Assembly (NCBI GenBank): GCA_963573385.1
Contig: CAUYLG010039286.1
Location: 62,001 to 126,000 of the forward strand
Direction: 5' to 3'
DNA length: 64,000 bases
Source: Cacajao melanocephalus
Taxonomy: Eukaryota > Chordata > Mammalia > Primates > Pitheciidae
In this document: piece after piece, positions 1-32,690 of the stretch
How the letters are laid out: the number at the start of each line of letters is the position of its first letter
How positions within the stretch are numbered: position 1 is the first letter of the stretch
Program-made: the position numbers and the translations under genes
Notes under the pieces: generated by a model
Told to the model about the DNA's origin: nothing
The model's database searches: none
Seen by the model: the letters and a program-made list of their open reading frames with translations, nothing else

Positions 1-496
1 GCAATCAAACAACTGGTTTTAAGGGCTTTATAAATATATGACTTTTGATCCAATAATTTACCTCCCAAAATTTAACCTAAGGAAATGGTCAGAGATGCAT
101 ACAATCATTAATTTTAAATGATATTGGAGAAAGCATGGTATATTAAAAAAAGAGAACAAGAAACCTTATATATCCAACAAGAAGGAAGCGTTAAATCATT
201 GTACTATTATGCTGCTATAAAAATCATGTATCTAAAACAGATGTAAATGGAAAAATGAGCAAAATTAAACAACAAATAGGAAAAATATAAAACTGAAAGC
301 ATACCAATATTTTTTAGAAGTATATGTATTCTGAATTTACAAATTATATTATGCATGAAGGGTATCTTCAAAGTTGGACACAGGATATTGTTAAATAGTA
401 TGTTAGTTATACTTTTTAAAATATGCTTAATATATTTTCAATCTCTCTTTTTTAAAGAAGGAATATCTCTAATTAAAGCAATGAATCTACTATTAT

Positions 497-530
497 GCCA
501 AAAACTGCAATTACTTTTACACCAACCTAA
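497..530 (+). mobile_element. MADE1 mini-mariner, 3' half only
   Basis: Matches the right half of the MADE1 palindrome, ending ACACCAACCTAA followed by the target TA. The left terminal repeat is missing, so it cannot form the full hairpin. Confidence 0.75.
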
Positions 531-1164
531 TAGTTAATCTGGAAAAACAAGCATCATAGTTATCCTGGGGAGTATCTAAATGAAGTCTAGAAAAATAGCA
601 CATTTAGAGTAGTTCATTTAAAAACATTGAGCATATTACCGGAAAATGTAACTAATGAACTCTTTTAAAAATAAATTTATCTGATGTTTCCTGATTTTGA
701 GAACACTCTGAATATGCTTTTGTTTCACAAATCAACTTGTTATATATGTAAGATACATATCAAACATAACAGACATGCTATTATGACATCCATACTGAGT
801 TGTTTTCTATATAGAAAATACTGTATGTATATCCATATGGTTTTATTAATTTTTCGATTCATATTTGGAAGATACTTTTCTTTAAGCAATCCTGCCAATC
901 AGAGACAGAATCACTTTCCCTAATCAATGCTACCACTGCAACTGCCTCTCAGAATCGCAGGCTTTAGCCTGACTGTAGGTGATCTACAGTCACTCAAGCA
1001 TGATTAAGAAGGTGCTGTCTTCCCATCAATTACAGAAGACACCCACTGAGACCTAGCTACTTTCCTATCACAGGTTATCAGGACTAATCACTGACTGACT
1101 CTAAAGAAGGGGTATAGGAAGCTATACCTCCCTCTCTTCTTTCCAGTCTAACACTTTCCTAGAG

Positions 1165-1372
1165 CTGCACTGTCCAATGTGGTAGCCACTACTCAACATG
1201 TGCCTACTTAAATTTAAGTTAATAAAACGTAAATATAGTTTCTCAGTCACACTAACCACATTTAAAAGCTTAACAGGCATACATGGCTAATGGCTAACAT
1301 ATCAGACAGCAAAGAGATGAAGCATTTCCATCAATGCAGAAAATTCTATTGAACAAAGTTGTTCTAGATGTT
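1165..1372. mobile_element. hAT-Charlie-type MITE (MER-like)
   Basis: Starts near GAGCTGCACTGTCCAATGTGG and ends near AAAATTCTATTGAACAAAG. These are imperfect inverted ends typical of the CCAATA-type Charlie non-autonomous elements. A related internal fragment lies at about 2,030-2,230 (TGGCTACTAAGCACTTGAAATG). The subfamily name is not certain. Confidence 0.6.
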
Positions 1373-1530
1373 AAGGAACCTGAAACAGTCTTCAAATCTG
1401 GTTTATTATTAAGGGTTGGAGGCAGGAAAATAGTGTTTCCCCAATATAGTCATCACTAAAATTGAACTTATCCCTAACCAGATGACTAGCCATATCCACT
1501 TTTGTTAAAAAAAAAAAAAAAAAAAAATTA

Positions 1531-20814
<19,284 letters not shown>

Positions 20815-20831
20815 GGCCCGCGGAGGGCTGC

Positions 20832-20858
20832 TCCGCCGCCGCCGCCGCCGCCCGCCGC
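20832..20858 (-). repeat. CGG trinucleotide tract in LONRF1 5' UTR
   Basis: On the + strand this is about six CCG units followed by two interrupted units, directly 5' of the start codon on the minus strand. In the transcript it would read as CGG/GGC repeats. In the frame of the main ATG it would code arginines if translation began at a near-cognate codon. Confidence 0.8.
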
Positions 20859-20956
20859 CACGGTCCCGGAGCCTCCCGGGCGCGCGGCTCCGCACGCGGC
20901 CCGCGAGCAGGGGGGCGTGGCGCGCGGACTCGGCGGGGCGGCGCGCGCCCGGGAAG

Positions 20957-21218
20957 CCCCGGGGGCGGGGCCTGACGAGGGCGGGGTCGGCTCGGCGACG
21001 GCGCCCGGGACTCCCTCACGCCGCCCGCGGCCGTGCTACCGAGGAGCCGAGCGCTAGGCCCCGCCCCTTCCGAGCCCGCTCCGGGCGAGGGACGCAGGTC
21101 GGATGATTCCCCCGGCGGAGAGCTATTGGCTTTTCTGGAACGGAGGGCTCGGCTTGTGACGGAACAAAGCCCGAGGAAGCCGGGAGCCTCCGTCCCCGCT
21201 CGCCTGGCCGCCGACGTC
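20957..21218 (-). promoter_or_regulatory. LONRF1 core promoter elements: GC boxes, CCAAT box, CRE-like sites
   Basis: Two GC boxes (GGGGCGGGG-like) lie at 20,961-20,970 and 20,979-20,986, and another in the opposite sense (CCCGCCCC) near 21,059-21,066. ATTGG at 21,125-21,129 reads as CCAAT on the gene strand, about 310 bp 5' of the ATG; it is a likely NF-Y site. TGACG at 21,157-21,161 and GACGTC at 21,213-21,218 are CRE/ATF-like half-sites. The transcription start cannot be fixed; somewhere between about 20,850 and 21,060 is likely. Confidence 0.5.
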
Positions 21219-21480
21219 CCGCATTTGCGGTGGCCAGAGCCCCTGCCTGGTTGGAAGGCGCTCCCCTGCCGCGGGGGACTCCGGGTCGCCACCCCTCTCC
21301 CGACGCCCCCGCCCAGGCGGGACCTGCCCCAACTCCTGGCGGGCGGGGTTCTCCCGGCGTGGCCTCGTGCTTGTCAGGTGCTGGTTTACATTTTCATTCG
21401 TCTATGCCTGGGGTCCAGGTGGGCGCGCCCAAGCAGGGGGCCTAGGAGGGCACCGTAGCCCGATGACTCGGACTCTTCGG

Positions 21481-23828
21481 GTCTAGAGGACTCAACTTTA
21501 AACTTGAACAAAAAACCCACGTTCCTGGGGCGACTTCCTCCAGAGGGTAAGGTGTGTTTCCTGGTGCCCAGTTGACTGCTGCCCGTCCTGCTTAAAGCTC
21601 ATCCCGGACCCACCTCGAGGGAGAAAGCCCCCAGTTTCCTCAGGTGCTTCCACACCTCAAGAACTGCCCTACAGCTGGCTAAGGTCTATATTTGGCATTT
21701 TAGAAAGGAAACATCAAGAAAAATGTTTTTCACATGGCGGTCACCATATTACTACAACCCAAGCAGGGTCTGCCGTTTTGCCAACAGAAGAAAATGATGG
21801 GGTTGATATAAAATGGGTTCTGTTTCCCTTAAACTTCACAGCAGCAAGTTTAAAGCTCTCTGCTGAAGATATTTTATAGATTTGATTATAGGATATTAGA
21901 ATTAGGGGAGTCACTTAGAATTTTTAGTCCTTTTTCAAATCTTTGGAAACAGGCAAAGCTATTTGTCAAAAATCACACAATCTAATAGATTTTAAGATCA
22001 CATCTGTTCCACTATTAACTACGTTAGACTAATCATATGTAATATTTGATTCATATGTAATCTTTCATAGAAATATGTGAGGTTTTCAAAGTAAAGGAAG
22101 TTGCTAATTGGAAAGTTCATCTGAGCATGCTATGTCTGAAATTGGCAAAAGTTTAATTTGTCTCTTTATAAGGAACAGACGAGGCCAAAAAATGTTTTGA
22201 GTTAATATATTTTCACTACACAATGAGCAAGTCGTGTAACTTCAGAAAAGATAGAGCTATAGTACCCTAAAGGGAATGAATAAAAAAGAGGTACCTGAGA
22301 AAAAGCCAAGCCTCCTGTTCTAACAGGATGCAGACACAAACAAGTTCATTTATCATTCACATTGCACCTGAACCAAACTGCAGCCAGATCCAAAGAGCAC
22401 CTCCTAAGCATTTGGCATGAGAAGCATTGGGATTAATTCATGAGCATAACCTTAAATCCAATCCTAAACCCCTAAATTACTACCTTCCCGCAACAAGCAG
22501 AACAGTGACTTTCTTCTGATGCCCACATATCCCTTGAGACCTGAAATCACAAATAATATAACAAATACCTGTGTGTACACGCACATTCATTTTGTGATGC
22601 ATTCTTGTTCTTAATGGCAACTTGCAAAATGTACAATAGTAAATATTTAATCAATGCATTCCTGTTTATACAAGGAGTATCATAAATTAATAAACACTTC
22701 TAAACTTCTTTTCAAATATGAAGTCAGGTTCCATTATGGGATTTCTGCCAAAAGTACGATATGTGGTTCAGAAAAAAAATGTGAAGTATTATTTGTCCTT
22801 TAGAGTTCCTTCCCCTAATAAATATGACAAATAACCACATCTGATTCTGATGTGAAATAAAATGGCACAATTATGATAATGTGTGGGAGAAAAAAAATGG
22901 GACCGTAGGAGGAATCTTGCAGTGTTCTCCTTGGCATTTGTGAATGGTTATAATTCATGTTTGCTGGTTTATACATTTACATAACTTGTTCTCATTTATG
23001 TAACTTATTTATGTAAGAGGCTGTACTGCCGCTGTGGCCTCTGTGTGCTGCATAACTTCCCTCTGAATCAGGAAGTCTAGGCAAAGTAGTCACTGTCACC
23101 GTCACAGGTCACTCTTCCATCATTCTCTGCTACCAAAAAGTTGCACGATGATGTGACTGCTAGTTGAATTCAAAGGTGAGAAGAGTTAGTATCCTTCTTC
23201 ATTCATTTCCTAAAATTTAGACAGGTCTCTGAGTCACCCAGCAGGCTGTGATGGAGAAGAGGGAATCCTGCTAAACAGCCCCTAGCTGGGAGAATATAAT
23301 GGAGTGAAGAGCTCTCCTTTCTTTTCCTTCCCATTACTTGCTTGTGTCATTCTTTGCTAACAAAGTAGTAAAATTATGAGATTTGTATTCTGTTTCAGTT
23401 TTTTAGTGTTGTCTTCTAAAATAGATCAGTTATGTAAGAGAGTAAGAAGAAAAGCGTATCTGTTTCCTAATTTGGAAAATGCTTATCACCATCATTGCCT
23501 GCTTATCCCTGCCTCCCACTGCCACACCATAAGACTTTTCCTGATATAGTTTGGTAAACTCTGATTTAAGAGTAACATAACACAGTGCTTTTCTTGTATA
23601 CAACTCAGCTGAAGATGTGTATTTGAACCTCTATTTTTTTTATTTTTATTTTTTTTGCTGTGGGTGATTTTACCATTTGTTTCTTTACATTCTTATCATT
23701 AAAAAAGAAATTGAATTTGTCAGTCCAAGCAAAATATGTCCCATTCCTGATTCATTTCAGTTGATAACGTTCTATTCAAAGAGAGTAAACTATAAAGTTT
23801 CATATAAACAGCACCTACCCAATAGCTT
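21481..23828. other. Unique intergenic sequence upstream of LONRF1
   Basis: Beyond the CpG island the base composition drops sharply to AT-rich. I see no gene or clear repeat. The segment closest to the island is the best place to look for enhancers, but nothing specific is visible. Confidence 0.5.
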
Positions 23829-24126
23829 CCTTTTTTTTTTTTTTTTAATGACACAATCTAGCTTTGTCACCCAGGCTGCAATGCAGTGACTCAATAATAG
23901 CTCACTGCAGCCTTGACCTCCTGGACTTAAGTGATCCTCCCACCTCAGCCTTTCTGAGTAGCTGGGACTACAGGCACATGCCTCCATGCCCAGCAACTTG
24001 TTTTTGTTAACTCTTTGTAGAGGTAGGTCCCATTATGTTGCCCAGACTGCGCTCAAACTCCTGGCCTCAGACAATTCCTCTGCTTCAACCTCCCAAAGTG
24101 CTGGGATAAACCACCATGCCTTGTCC
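23829..24126 (-). mobile_element. Alu (J-type), antisense
   Basis: Poly-T, then CTTTGTCACCCAGGCTGCAA and the reverse Alu body to ATAAACCACCATGCCTTG; diverged. Confidence 0.92.
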
Positions 24127-25379
24127 CCAGTAGCATTTTTATAGATGGAGGGGGCTCTAGAGACCACCCTTTCATACCTCTCGTTTTATATACATGAGAA
24201 AATTAAGAGCTGAGAAGCTGCTAGTTTTGTAGAAGTCATACTGGCAAGGGAATCTAGACACCTGGTGCTGACTGTATTTATGCCTCTATGCTGGGGAAGA
24301 AGTCACCTGGTTTCCCTGAGCCTCATTTGTTGTCTGTAGAAAGAGGGAACTGGAACTATCCCTAAGGTGCCTTCTGCCTCTGGAGCTAAGCCCCAGGGCT
24401 TGGTTTGAAGGCAATTAGGAGATAGAGCGTCTCCCAGACTGAGAAGCACAGCAATGTGATACCTGCTGAAAATGTAACAGCAGGTGAGGACTGAGAATAG
24501 AAGAGAAGGATATCAAGAAACACATTTTGTTGGTGCACATCCATCTCTGTTTAGAGAGAGGGAACCAGTCTCTGAGACCTGAACACCTGCAGTCACTGTA
24601 CAGGGATCCCCTATTGCACTCACACCTCCTTGCCCCTAATGTAAAACTGTGGGAGGCTGAAAGAAAGCTGGGGGTGGGGGGAGAGCTGATTATATAACTT
24701 GGGCATTTGTGGGAAAGTTTATATAAGATGCTAAAAATAGAATATATGATTGCTATGATAGCATTCCAAGTAAAAAGCCCTAATGAGGACAATCTGAGTA
24801 GGTTAAATAGCGCTGATACTAAGTGCAAGTCTAAAGCCAATTGCCTGCAGTGACTACCATCTAAGCAAGTACTGTTTACTACTCATTGCAAAAATATTCT
24901 TTGTTATCCCTACAGGGTACAAAAAGTGTGCAAGGGGCACTATCCTTATAAAGGGTGCTATGCTTCATTCTTCATTTCTAATACTCTGAAGAATCTAGAA
25001 ATACTAAGTGTGTAACCCACGGCCTATTTTTTTTTTTGGTAGTCAAATTGATTAAATGAATACATTTCCCTGCATCAAGATGTTTAAAAAGTAGACATAG
25101 GAATAAACCCCATGTATTAGTTAACAAATTCTAAGAATGTACTACATATATGAATCCCCCAGTACTTTCCATCCTCCTTCCTTGCTGCACCCCCCGCCAC
25201 CACACCCTCACCTTTAGTAGTTATCATTATCTGACATATTACATACACATTACTTGTCTCTACCCTCCAGAATGTAAGCTCCTTGAGATTTGGGATTTCT
25301 GTACATCTTGTTCACTGATGTGTCACTAGCACCTAGGCACCAAGAAGACACTAGAAAATCATTGTTAAATTAGCCCACC
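24127..25379. other. Intergenic sequence with an old MIR-like fragment
   Basis: About 24,180-24,290 contains MIR-like ATGAGAAAATTAAGAGCTGAG. An open frame of 141 codons on the minus strand (24,415-24,840) has no recognisable domain. Nothing else supported. Confidence 0.45.
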
Positions 25380-25382
25380 CAC

Positions 25383-25640
25383 AAAGATCTTGCTCTGTTA
25401 CCCAGGCTGGAGTGAAGTGGTGTGATCATAGCTCACTATAGCCTCAACTTCCCAGGCTCAATTGATCCTCCTGCCTCAGCCTCGCAAGCAGCTGGGCATG
25501 AGCCACCATGCCCAGCTATTTTTTAAATTTTTTGTAGAGATGGGGTCTCACTGTGTTGCCCAGGTTGGCCTCAAACTCCTGGACTCAAGTGATTGTCCCA
25601 CCTCCCATTCCCAGAGTTCTGTGATTACAGGTGTGGCCAT
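25383..25640 (-). mobile_element. Alu (J-type), antisense, internally deleted
   Basis: Starts AAGATCTTGCTCTGTTACCC and ends GTGATTACAGGTGTGG. Part of the middle is missing, so it is shorter than a full Alu. Confidence 0.88.
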
Positions 25641-25737
25641 TGTGACCATCTCCTTAGCAGTATTTTAATGTATCCATGATTCCTCAGACTTGCTCAGAAG
25701 CCTTTTATATCTTATTAACCTTTGTGATATTTATTTG

Positions 25738-26068
25738 CTGTAATCTGAATATTGGTGTCCTCCCATATGTTGACATCTCTATAAGTGATAGCATTAAGAG
25801 GCAGTCATTTGAGAGGTGATTAGGTCATGAGGGTGGCACCCTCTTTAATGTAATTAGTGCCTTTATAAAAGAGTGTGAAGGAGCCATGTGAAGAAGAGTA
25901 GGGGGGCACCATGTATGAATAGAAAATAGGCCCTCACCAAACATAGAATCTACTGGTCCCTTGATCTTGGACTTCTCAGTCTCCAGAACTGTGAGCCATA
26001 AATTTTGGTTGTTTATAGATTACCCAGTCTAGGGTATTTTTGTCATAGCCATCCAAATACATGGAGAC
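25738..26068 (+). mobile_element. MLT1A-type MaLR LTR, solo
   Basis: TGAGAGGTGATTAGGTCATGAG, CCTTGATCTTGGACTTCTCAG and CCAGAACTGTGAGCCATAAA follow the MLT1 LTR order on the + strand. No internal region is attached. Old endogenous retrovirus-like LTR with no coding capacity. Confidence 0.85.
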
Positions 26069-27134
26069 GTTAGTGTTCCATGCGAGAGAAAAGAGCCCTT
26101 CATGTTTTCTACTTAATTTCACTTAAGTTTGAAAGTAATTTCCCCTCCTCTTATGACTTCAGAATTGGAAGAAGAGATGTGCATCCTTCTCTTTCATCCA
26201 AGGTCCTTCTCTTTAGCTCAAGGCCCACACCTGTCCTAAAACATGTACTAGAAACTGACTAAAAATTATCCATAATGTACATTGACTTGATAGATTCTAT
26301 ATCTTGCTTCTCATCTTGTTTCTCTTGACATTTTAAGCCGTTGGCCTGGTTGGTTGTTCTGCCATTTCCTCCTTATCTTGACTCTGATCTGCACAATTTT
26401 ATTCCCTGGTTATGAACTCTTCCATCATCTGCAGTCATCATGTCTCGTTATTTGGCACTGAACTTGTAGGCCGTATTGCAATACAGATCGTCTGGTCTAA
26501 CCTAGTCACAGATGTTTTTCTACTTAACATACTTGACCTTCTTCACCAAACATCTTCCCCACCCAACTAACTTACTCCAGTCTTTCATACAAAATTACAG
26601 ATGTATTTATCTTATTCATGTCACTCATTAGTTTACGAACTACAGTTCTGAATCCTTTACAATTTACCTAATAACTCAGATTTTTAGAAATCGCACAGGA
26701 GCTGAAAATGTGCCAGGTAAAATTGCACTGCATGCCTTCGTTCTCCACACTAGGTGAAACCCCAACCACACCATATAATCCTGGGAATGTATAAAACAAA
26801 ACCACGTAGGAGGAGAACAGTGGCAGGGGATCCTATATATTTGATGGGCATGGGGGATTTACCCGATTGCCACTATATTCAGGAACTTTCCAAAGGCGTA
26901 AAGTCACTTAGTGTTGGTCACTAGAGCTAGTGATTTTTTTTCAAGAAGCTGGATATTACAACTTTATTTCTACTTGTCTCTCTTACAAATAATATTTTGT
27001 TAGATCCTGTCCTAGGAAACCATGTTAGAGCTACCAGTCCACATCCTTAATTCCACAGTCTTCACTCTTCCTTCTAGTTGTGGCACAAGTGCCCATAACC
27101 ATTAGAGCCAGGTGCTAAGCATCAAAGCAAACAC

Positions 27135-28010
27135 GTTTCTGTGTGTAGCACCAGAGCCCTTGTCTCATTTATTCATACAACCATTTTTTAAATTGAAGAT
27201 CAATTATGTGTCCCAAGCATCAACTATTCAGCAGCGAACAAAGTTAAATCCCTTGTGGAATTAATATTTGGAGAAGACAAACAATAAATAATATCAAATA
27301 TACAGTATAAATGAAATATATAACATGTACAAAACCAAATATATAGTATAAATTAAATACACAGTATATTAGGGATAGTCGCTAAAGATAAAAAGCAGGT
27401 AAAGGAGATAGGAAGACCAGGCAAGTCACCACAGAGGGGGTGGCATTGCATAAAAGTCTAAAGGATGGAAGGAAGGAGGCTTGGGGCTATCTAGCAGAAG
27501 AGCATCTCAGGCAAGGAGAACAGAAATGACAAAGGCCCAGAAGAGACCAGTGTGCCTGGACACTAGTAAAGATTGGGGATTCTGGACAGAGATGAGGTCA
27601 GAGAGGTTGCACTGTAAGGGCACATCAAGTGCCAACTTCCAGGTCACAGTTGGGACTTTGAATTTTCTTCTGAGTACAGTCGGAAGCAGATACTGTGTTT
27701 GGAAGAGCATCCAGTTGGAGTTTTGAGCTAACAACTCTGGTTGCTGTGTTGTAGCAGAAAAAAGGGGTGAAATGATCAAAGCAGAGGCTGCTTAGAAGGC
27801 TGATGCATGGATCCAGGAGAGAGATGCTGGTGTCTTCAGGAAGGGTGGTGGCCGGGGAGAGATGAGAAGGGGTTCAATTTTGGATATTCTCTGAAGGTAG
27901 AACCAAAAGGATTTTCTGGCAGATCAGATGCCAGATGAGAGAAAGAGAGGAGTTGAGAATAACTCTGAGATCTTTTGACACGTATAAGCATCCCACCAAA
28001 TCTAGCATCT
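27135..28010. mobile_element. L2 LINE fragment
   Basis: Order of motifs: AGACAAACAATAAATAATA, AGAGCATCTCAGGCAAGGAGAAC, CAAAGGCCCAGAAGAGACCAG, TTCTGAGTACAGTCGGAAGC, CTCTGGTTGCTGTGTTGTAGC and GAGAGAAAGAGAGGAGTTGAG. This is the common L2 sequence and is non-coding here. The open frames inside are chance. Confidence 0.75.
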
Positions 28011-28245
28011 TCAGACTTTGCTGATATTCCCAGGAGTTTAGGAAGCACTTTAAAACAATAATGCTAATAATAATGCTGGAGTCTGTATTCAAATTATTAA
28101 TGCTTTCTTTGCTTTCTTGATTGACATATACATATACGGTATATATAGTTTACTGAATATAACTTCATATCTGTTTCCACTTGGAAAATCATTTATCTTA
28201 CTAAAGAATATCCAAACTTGTCTTGATTTTAAAATGAGTGTTGTA

Positions 28246-28551
<306 letters not shown>

Positions 28552-28666
28552 CTAATGTCTTGGGCCAGGGTGGTGGTAGTGGGGGGTTGGCTGTAGGGAG
28601 AAGGGGTAAGAGTGGTCAAAAGGACTGTCTGACACACCAAATGGGAAGTATAAGAGAAAGACAGGA

Positions 28667-29395
<729 letters not shown>

Positions 29396-29884
29396 GGTTT
29401 TTATTACTAACATCTTATTCCCAGAGTAACTCTGCTACAAGTGCTTTTGGCTTTAGAGGATTTATGAATCCAGTTGCCACTATATCATTGTCTCCAATGA
29501 CATCAACTTAGGCCTAAAAAAATGAAGGTCTTTCCCATATAAAGTGGCTTTCCTAGGTTTAGATCAAACCTCCTGAGCAGCATGGGGAATTCTGACACAC
29601 CTCCTTTTTTGTTTTCCTTAAAATTGATGATTCAAAATATGAGTAGATAGCTCAAATACAGCCAGCAGTCACTGAGTGTAGTCAGCTTTCATTTGTATCT
29701 ACTTACATAAACAGCTTGCTTAAAAGAATGCTTTGGAGTTGCTTACATGATAAATCAAGCTTGTTTTGTGTTTATATGAAAACAAAATGGATCCCCATAT
29801 ATACACAGGAAAATTGGCAACTGCCAAGATGGTATTGTTACCTAGAATCCTGCCATGGGATGAATCCTTTAACCAAGGAGATCA

Positions 29885-30420
29885 AAAAAGCTGGAGCTCT
29901 CGACCAACAGTCTCGGTTCTTGTGATAGTGAGCAAAGAATTGCCAGCTAACACCAAAATGCAGGCTCAAAACAAAGCTTTCTAAAGCACAGCAATATATT
30001 CTCAGAGGGAGAGTGGACTGCTCTCTGCAAGGTGAAATCAGACTCTCTTTACAGAGTTCAGGGTGCTTTTACGCAGTTTGTAGGAAGGAGTTGAGGCTTG
30101 GGCTTTATTTGAGTGACAGGATTATGTCATTTGCTTAGCAGTTTATGCTTATATCACTGAAGTTAAACTGCACTTCTTTACTCATAATTTGTTAAGGAAA
30201 GCCCACTCAGGGGGCCAAATTTTATTGTAATGATTGTATAATGAGGATGGAGTTACCTGGGTTTATGGCCTAGATGGACTGGGCATGTGCCACTTTAGGG
30301 TATTTTTATCTGTGCCCAGTTCTTCTTTCTCCAGGATGTGCTGGTCACAGACTTAACCACAAGCTCCACCCATCAGGGTGGAGACAGGGAGGTCTTCGGG
30401 CTAAACTTAGGTGAGCCAGG
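29885..30420 (-). mobile_element. Unidentified LTR-like repeat, copy A
   Basis: Shares long co-linear similarity, on the opposite strand, with 62,236-62,775. Shared landmarks in reverse complement include ACATGCCCAGTCCATCTAGG, TGAGTGGGCTTTCCTTAA, CCCAAGCCTCAACTCCT and TCACAAGAACCGAGA. It looks like an ERV1-type solo LTR with a CTCTCCCTCTGAGA R-like motif. The family name is not known to me. Confidence 0.7.
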
Positions 30421-30632
30421 GCCTGTTTAGTGACAGCCCTTCTACCCTCCTCTCTCGCCCCTCACAGCTGCTAATGTCTATCTAACCACCTAACATTATG
30501 GATGGGACACCATGTTCCTATGGTAATGTCAAAAACCATTACCAAAGGGTAAGCCCCCTTGATTCTGTTCACCCATGGGTGAAATTTCTCCAACTCTATG
30601 TAGGAGGAGAGGGTTGTAATAGATCATTTTCC

Positions 30633-30914
<282 letters not shown>

Positions 30915-31297
30915 TCCAGTTCAGGGAGACTACAATCTCTGACCACATTCCTGCCGTCCAGTGAAAATGAAGCCTTGGTGGCCCACAGGTGATACCTTTT
31001 ATTTTGCAACTTAAAACCACCCGAGTCGGCCCTCAGAGGAGTGGGCCAGCCCTGTGGAGGCAGTGTCTACACAGGCTTCACAGCTTCCTCCAGCACTTGG
31101 CACAGGGTTTTCCTTGTGTTGCGGGGCGGGGCGGGGACCAATGCATTGTGGGTGGAGAGGAAGATATGAGCACAAAGGGTGGAGTGATGTGATAGGTGAT
31201 AGGTCACAATGGGTAGAACTATGGTTTAGGTGGAGACATCAGAGGAAGGTGAGATTGGGCTCAAGCTGCTGTGAATGGGTGTTAGGCTGGGAGGCCC

Positions 31298-31399
31298 TGT
31301 AACCAATCAAGCTATTTCTGTAGAGTACTTCCAGGTTTCTGTCTATAAATAATCCCTGCCCAGGGAGCTCTCTGAACTCCCGCTTGTTCTAGGTGTTGC
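31298..31399 (+). repeat. LTR-like segment, left arm of inverted repeat
   Basis: 102 bp starting TGTAACCAATCAAGC with CTATAAATAATCCCTG (TATA-like). Its reverse complement recurs at 31,901-32,002 with about six differences by my count. Confidence 0.85.
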
Positions 31400-31841
31400 A
31401 CTGGGAGTCCAGTGCACCCCATCTGCCTGCCCCCCACATCTCTGCGCCCTTGACAGGATGGGCACAGTCTCTATCCTGGTGCCAGGATCGACATTGGCTG
31501 GCACCAAAGGCCAGAGTAGAAGGTAATCAGTGTCCCCATTCCAGCCCATGCCCCGCTTCCTGGGTGTTCTGGAACAAAATGGAGGCCTGCACAGGAGCCC
31601 CGGGTTCCAGGGAGACCTGGCTCAGCAGGGCAGCCTTTGAGATATGGTGAGAAAGGTGTGAAGCAGCCACCAAGAGTTGTCTTAATGAAACATTGCCAGG
31701 AGCCACGAATCTAAGTAACCATATTACCCTGTGGAAAACAGCCAGCAGAGGGCAAGTTTAACAACTCCACAGGGAAGCTCCAGGGACAACTGTGCAAGAG
31801 TGTACTGTTTTCAAGTATGCATCGTTCTGTTGAAAGTAAAA

Positions 31842-32230
31842 ACTTTAGACAAATTAAATAGAACAGAGTTTAATTGTGCAAAGAATGATTCATGAATCAG
31901 GCAACACCCAGAACAAGTGGAAGTTCAGAGAGCTCCCTGGTCAGGGATTATTTATAGACAGAAAACTGGAAGTACCCTACAGAAATAGCTTGATTGGTTA
32001 CAAGCAGGCATTTGCCTTTTTTGGACATGTTCTGATCAGTGGGTAGCCTGTGATTAGCGGAAGTTCTGTTGCTATGACTGGCTGTGACACAGCTATTTGT
32101 TACAAAAATATGCTCCTAAATTAGGCTTTCAGTTTGTTTATCTGCTAAGTTAGGTTGTGGTTCTTGACACAGAAACTCAAAGTACGAAGGCATCCTCAGG
32201 CCAAAATTAAGTTAATTTAACAGATTTTTG
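31842..32230 (-). mobile_element. LTR-like element with TATA-like and polyA-like signals
   Basis: On the minus strand: TAACCAATCAAGC, then CTATAAATAATCCC, then CACAATTAAACTCTG. The order is promoter box, TATA, R/polyA-like, as in a retroviral LTR. Includes the right arm (31,901-32,002) of the inverted repeat. Family not identified. Confidence 0.6.
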
Positions 32231-32374
32231 AAAGAGACTTTTTCCAGATAACAAAAGAGGAGGAATATACATGCATATACACCATGGGAATGGTGGCTGT
32301 GGACCTTGTATCCACCAGCCTCAGCCAGGAAATACCTGATGCCATGCTGCTGGCCTGACCAGAAGTGGCAGAGA

Positions 32375-32686
32375 GGCTAGGCGTGGTGGTTCACACCTGT
32401 AATCCAGGAACTTTGGAGGCTGAGGCAGGTGGATCACCTGAGGTCAGGAGTTCTAGACCAGCTTGGACAACACGGTGAAACCCCACCTCAATTAAAAATA
32501 CAAAAAAAAAAAAATTAGCTAGGTGTGGTGGCAAGCACCTGTAATCCCAGCTACTCAGGAGGCTGAGGCAGAAGAATCGCTTGAATCCAGGAGGCAGAGT
32601 GTGCAGTGAGCCAAGATCACGCCACGTACTCCAGTCTGGATGACAGAGCAAGACTCCGTCTAAAAATAAACAGAGAAATAAAAAAT
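32375..32686 (+). mobile_element. Alu, sense, with target duplication
   Basis: Begins GGCTAGGCGTGGTGGTTCAC, ends in an AAATAAAAAAT-type tail. Flanked by AAGTGGCAGAGA (32,363-32,374) and AAGTGGCTGAGA (32,687-32,698), an 11/12 target-site duplication. Confidence 0.94.
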
Positions 32687-32690
32687 AAGT

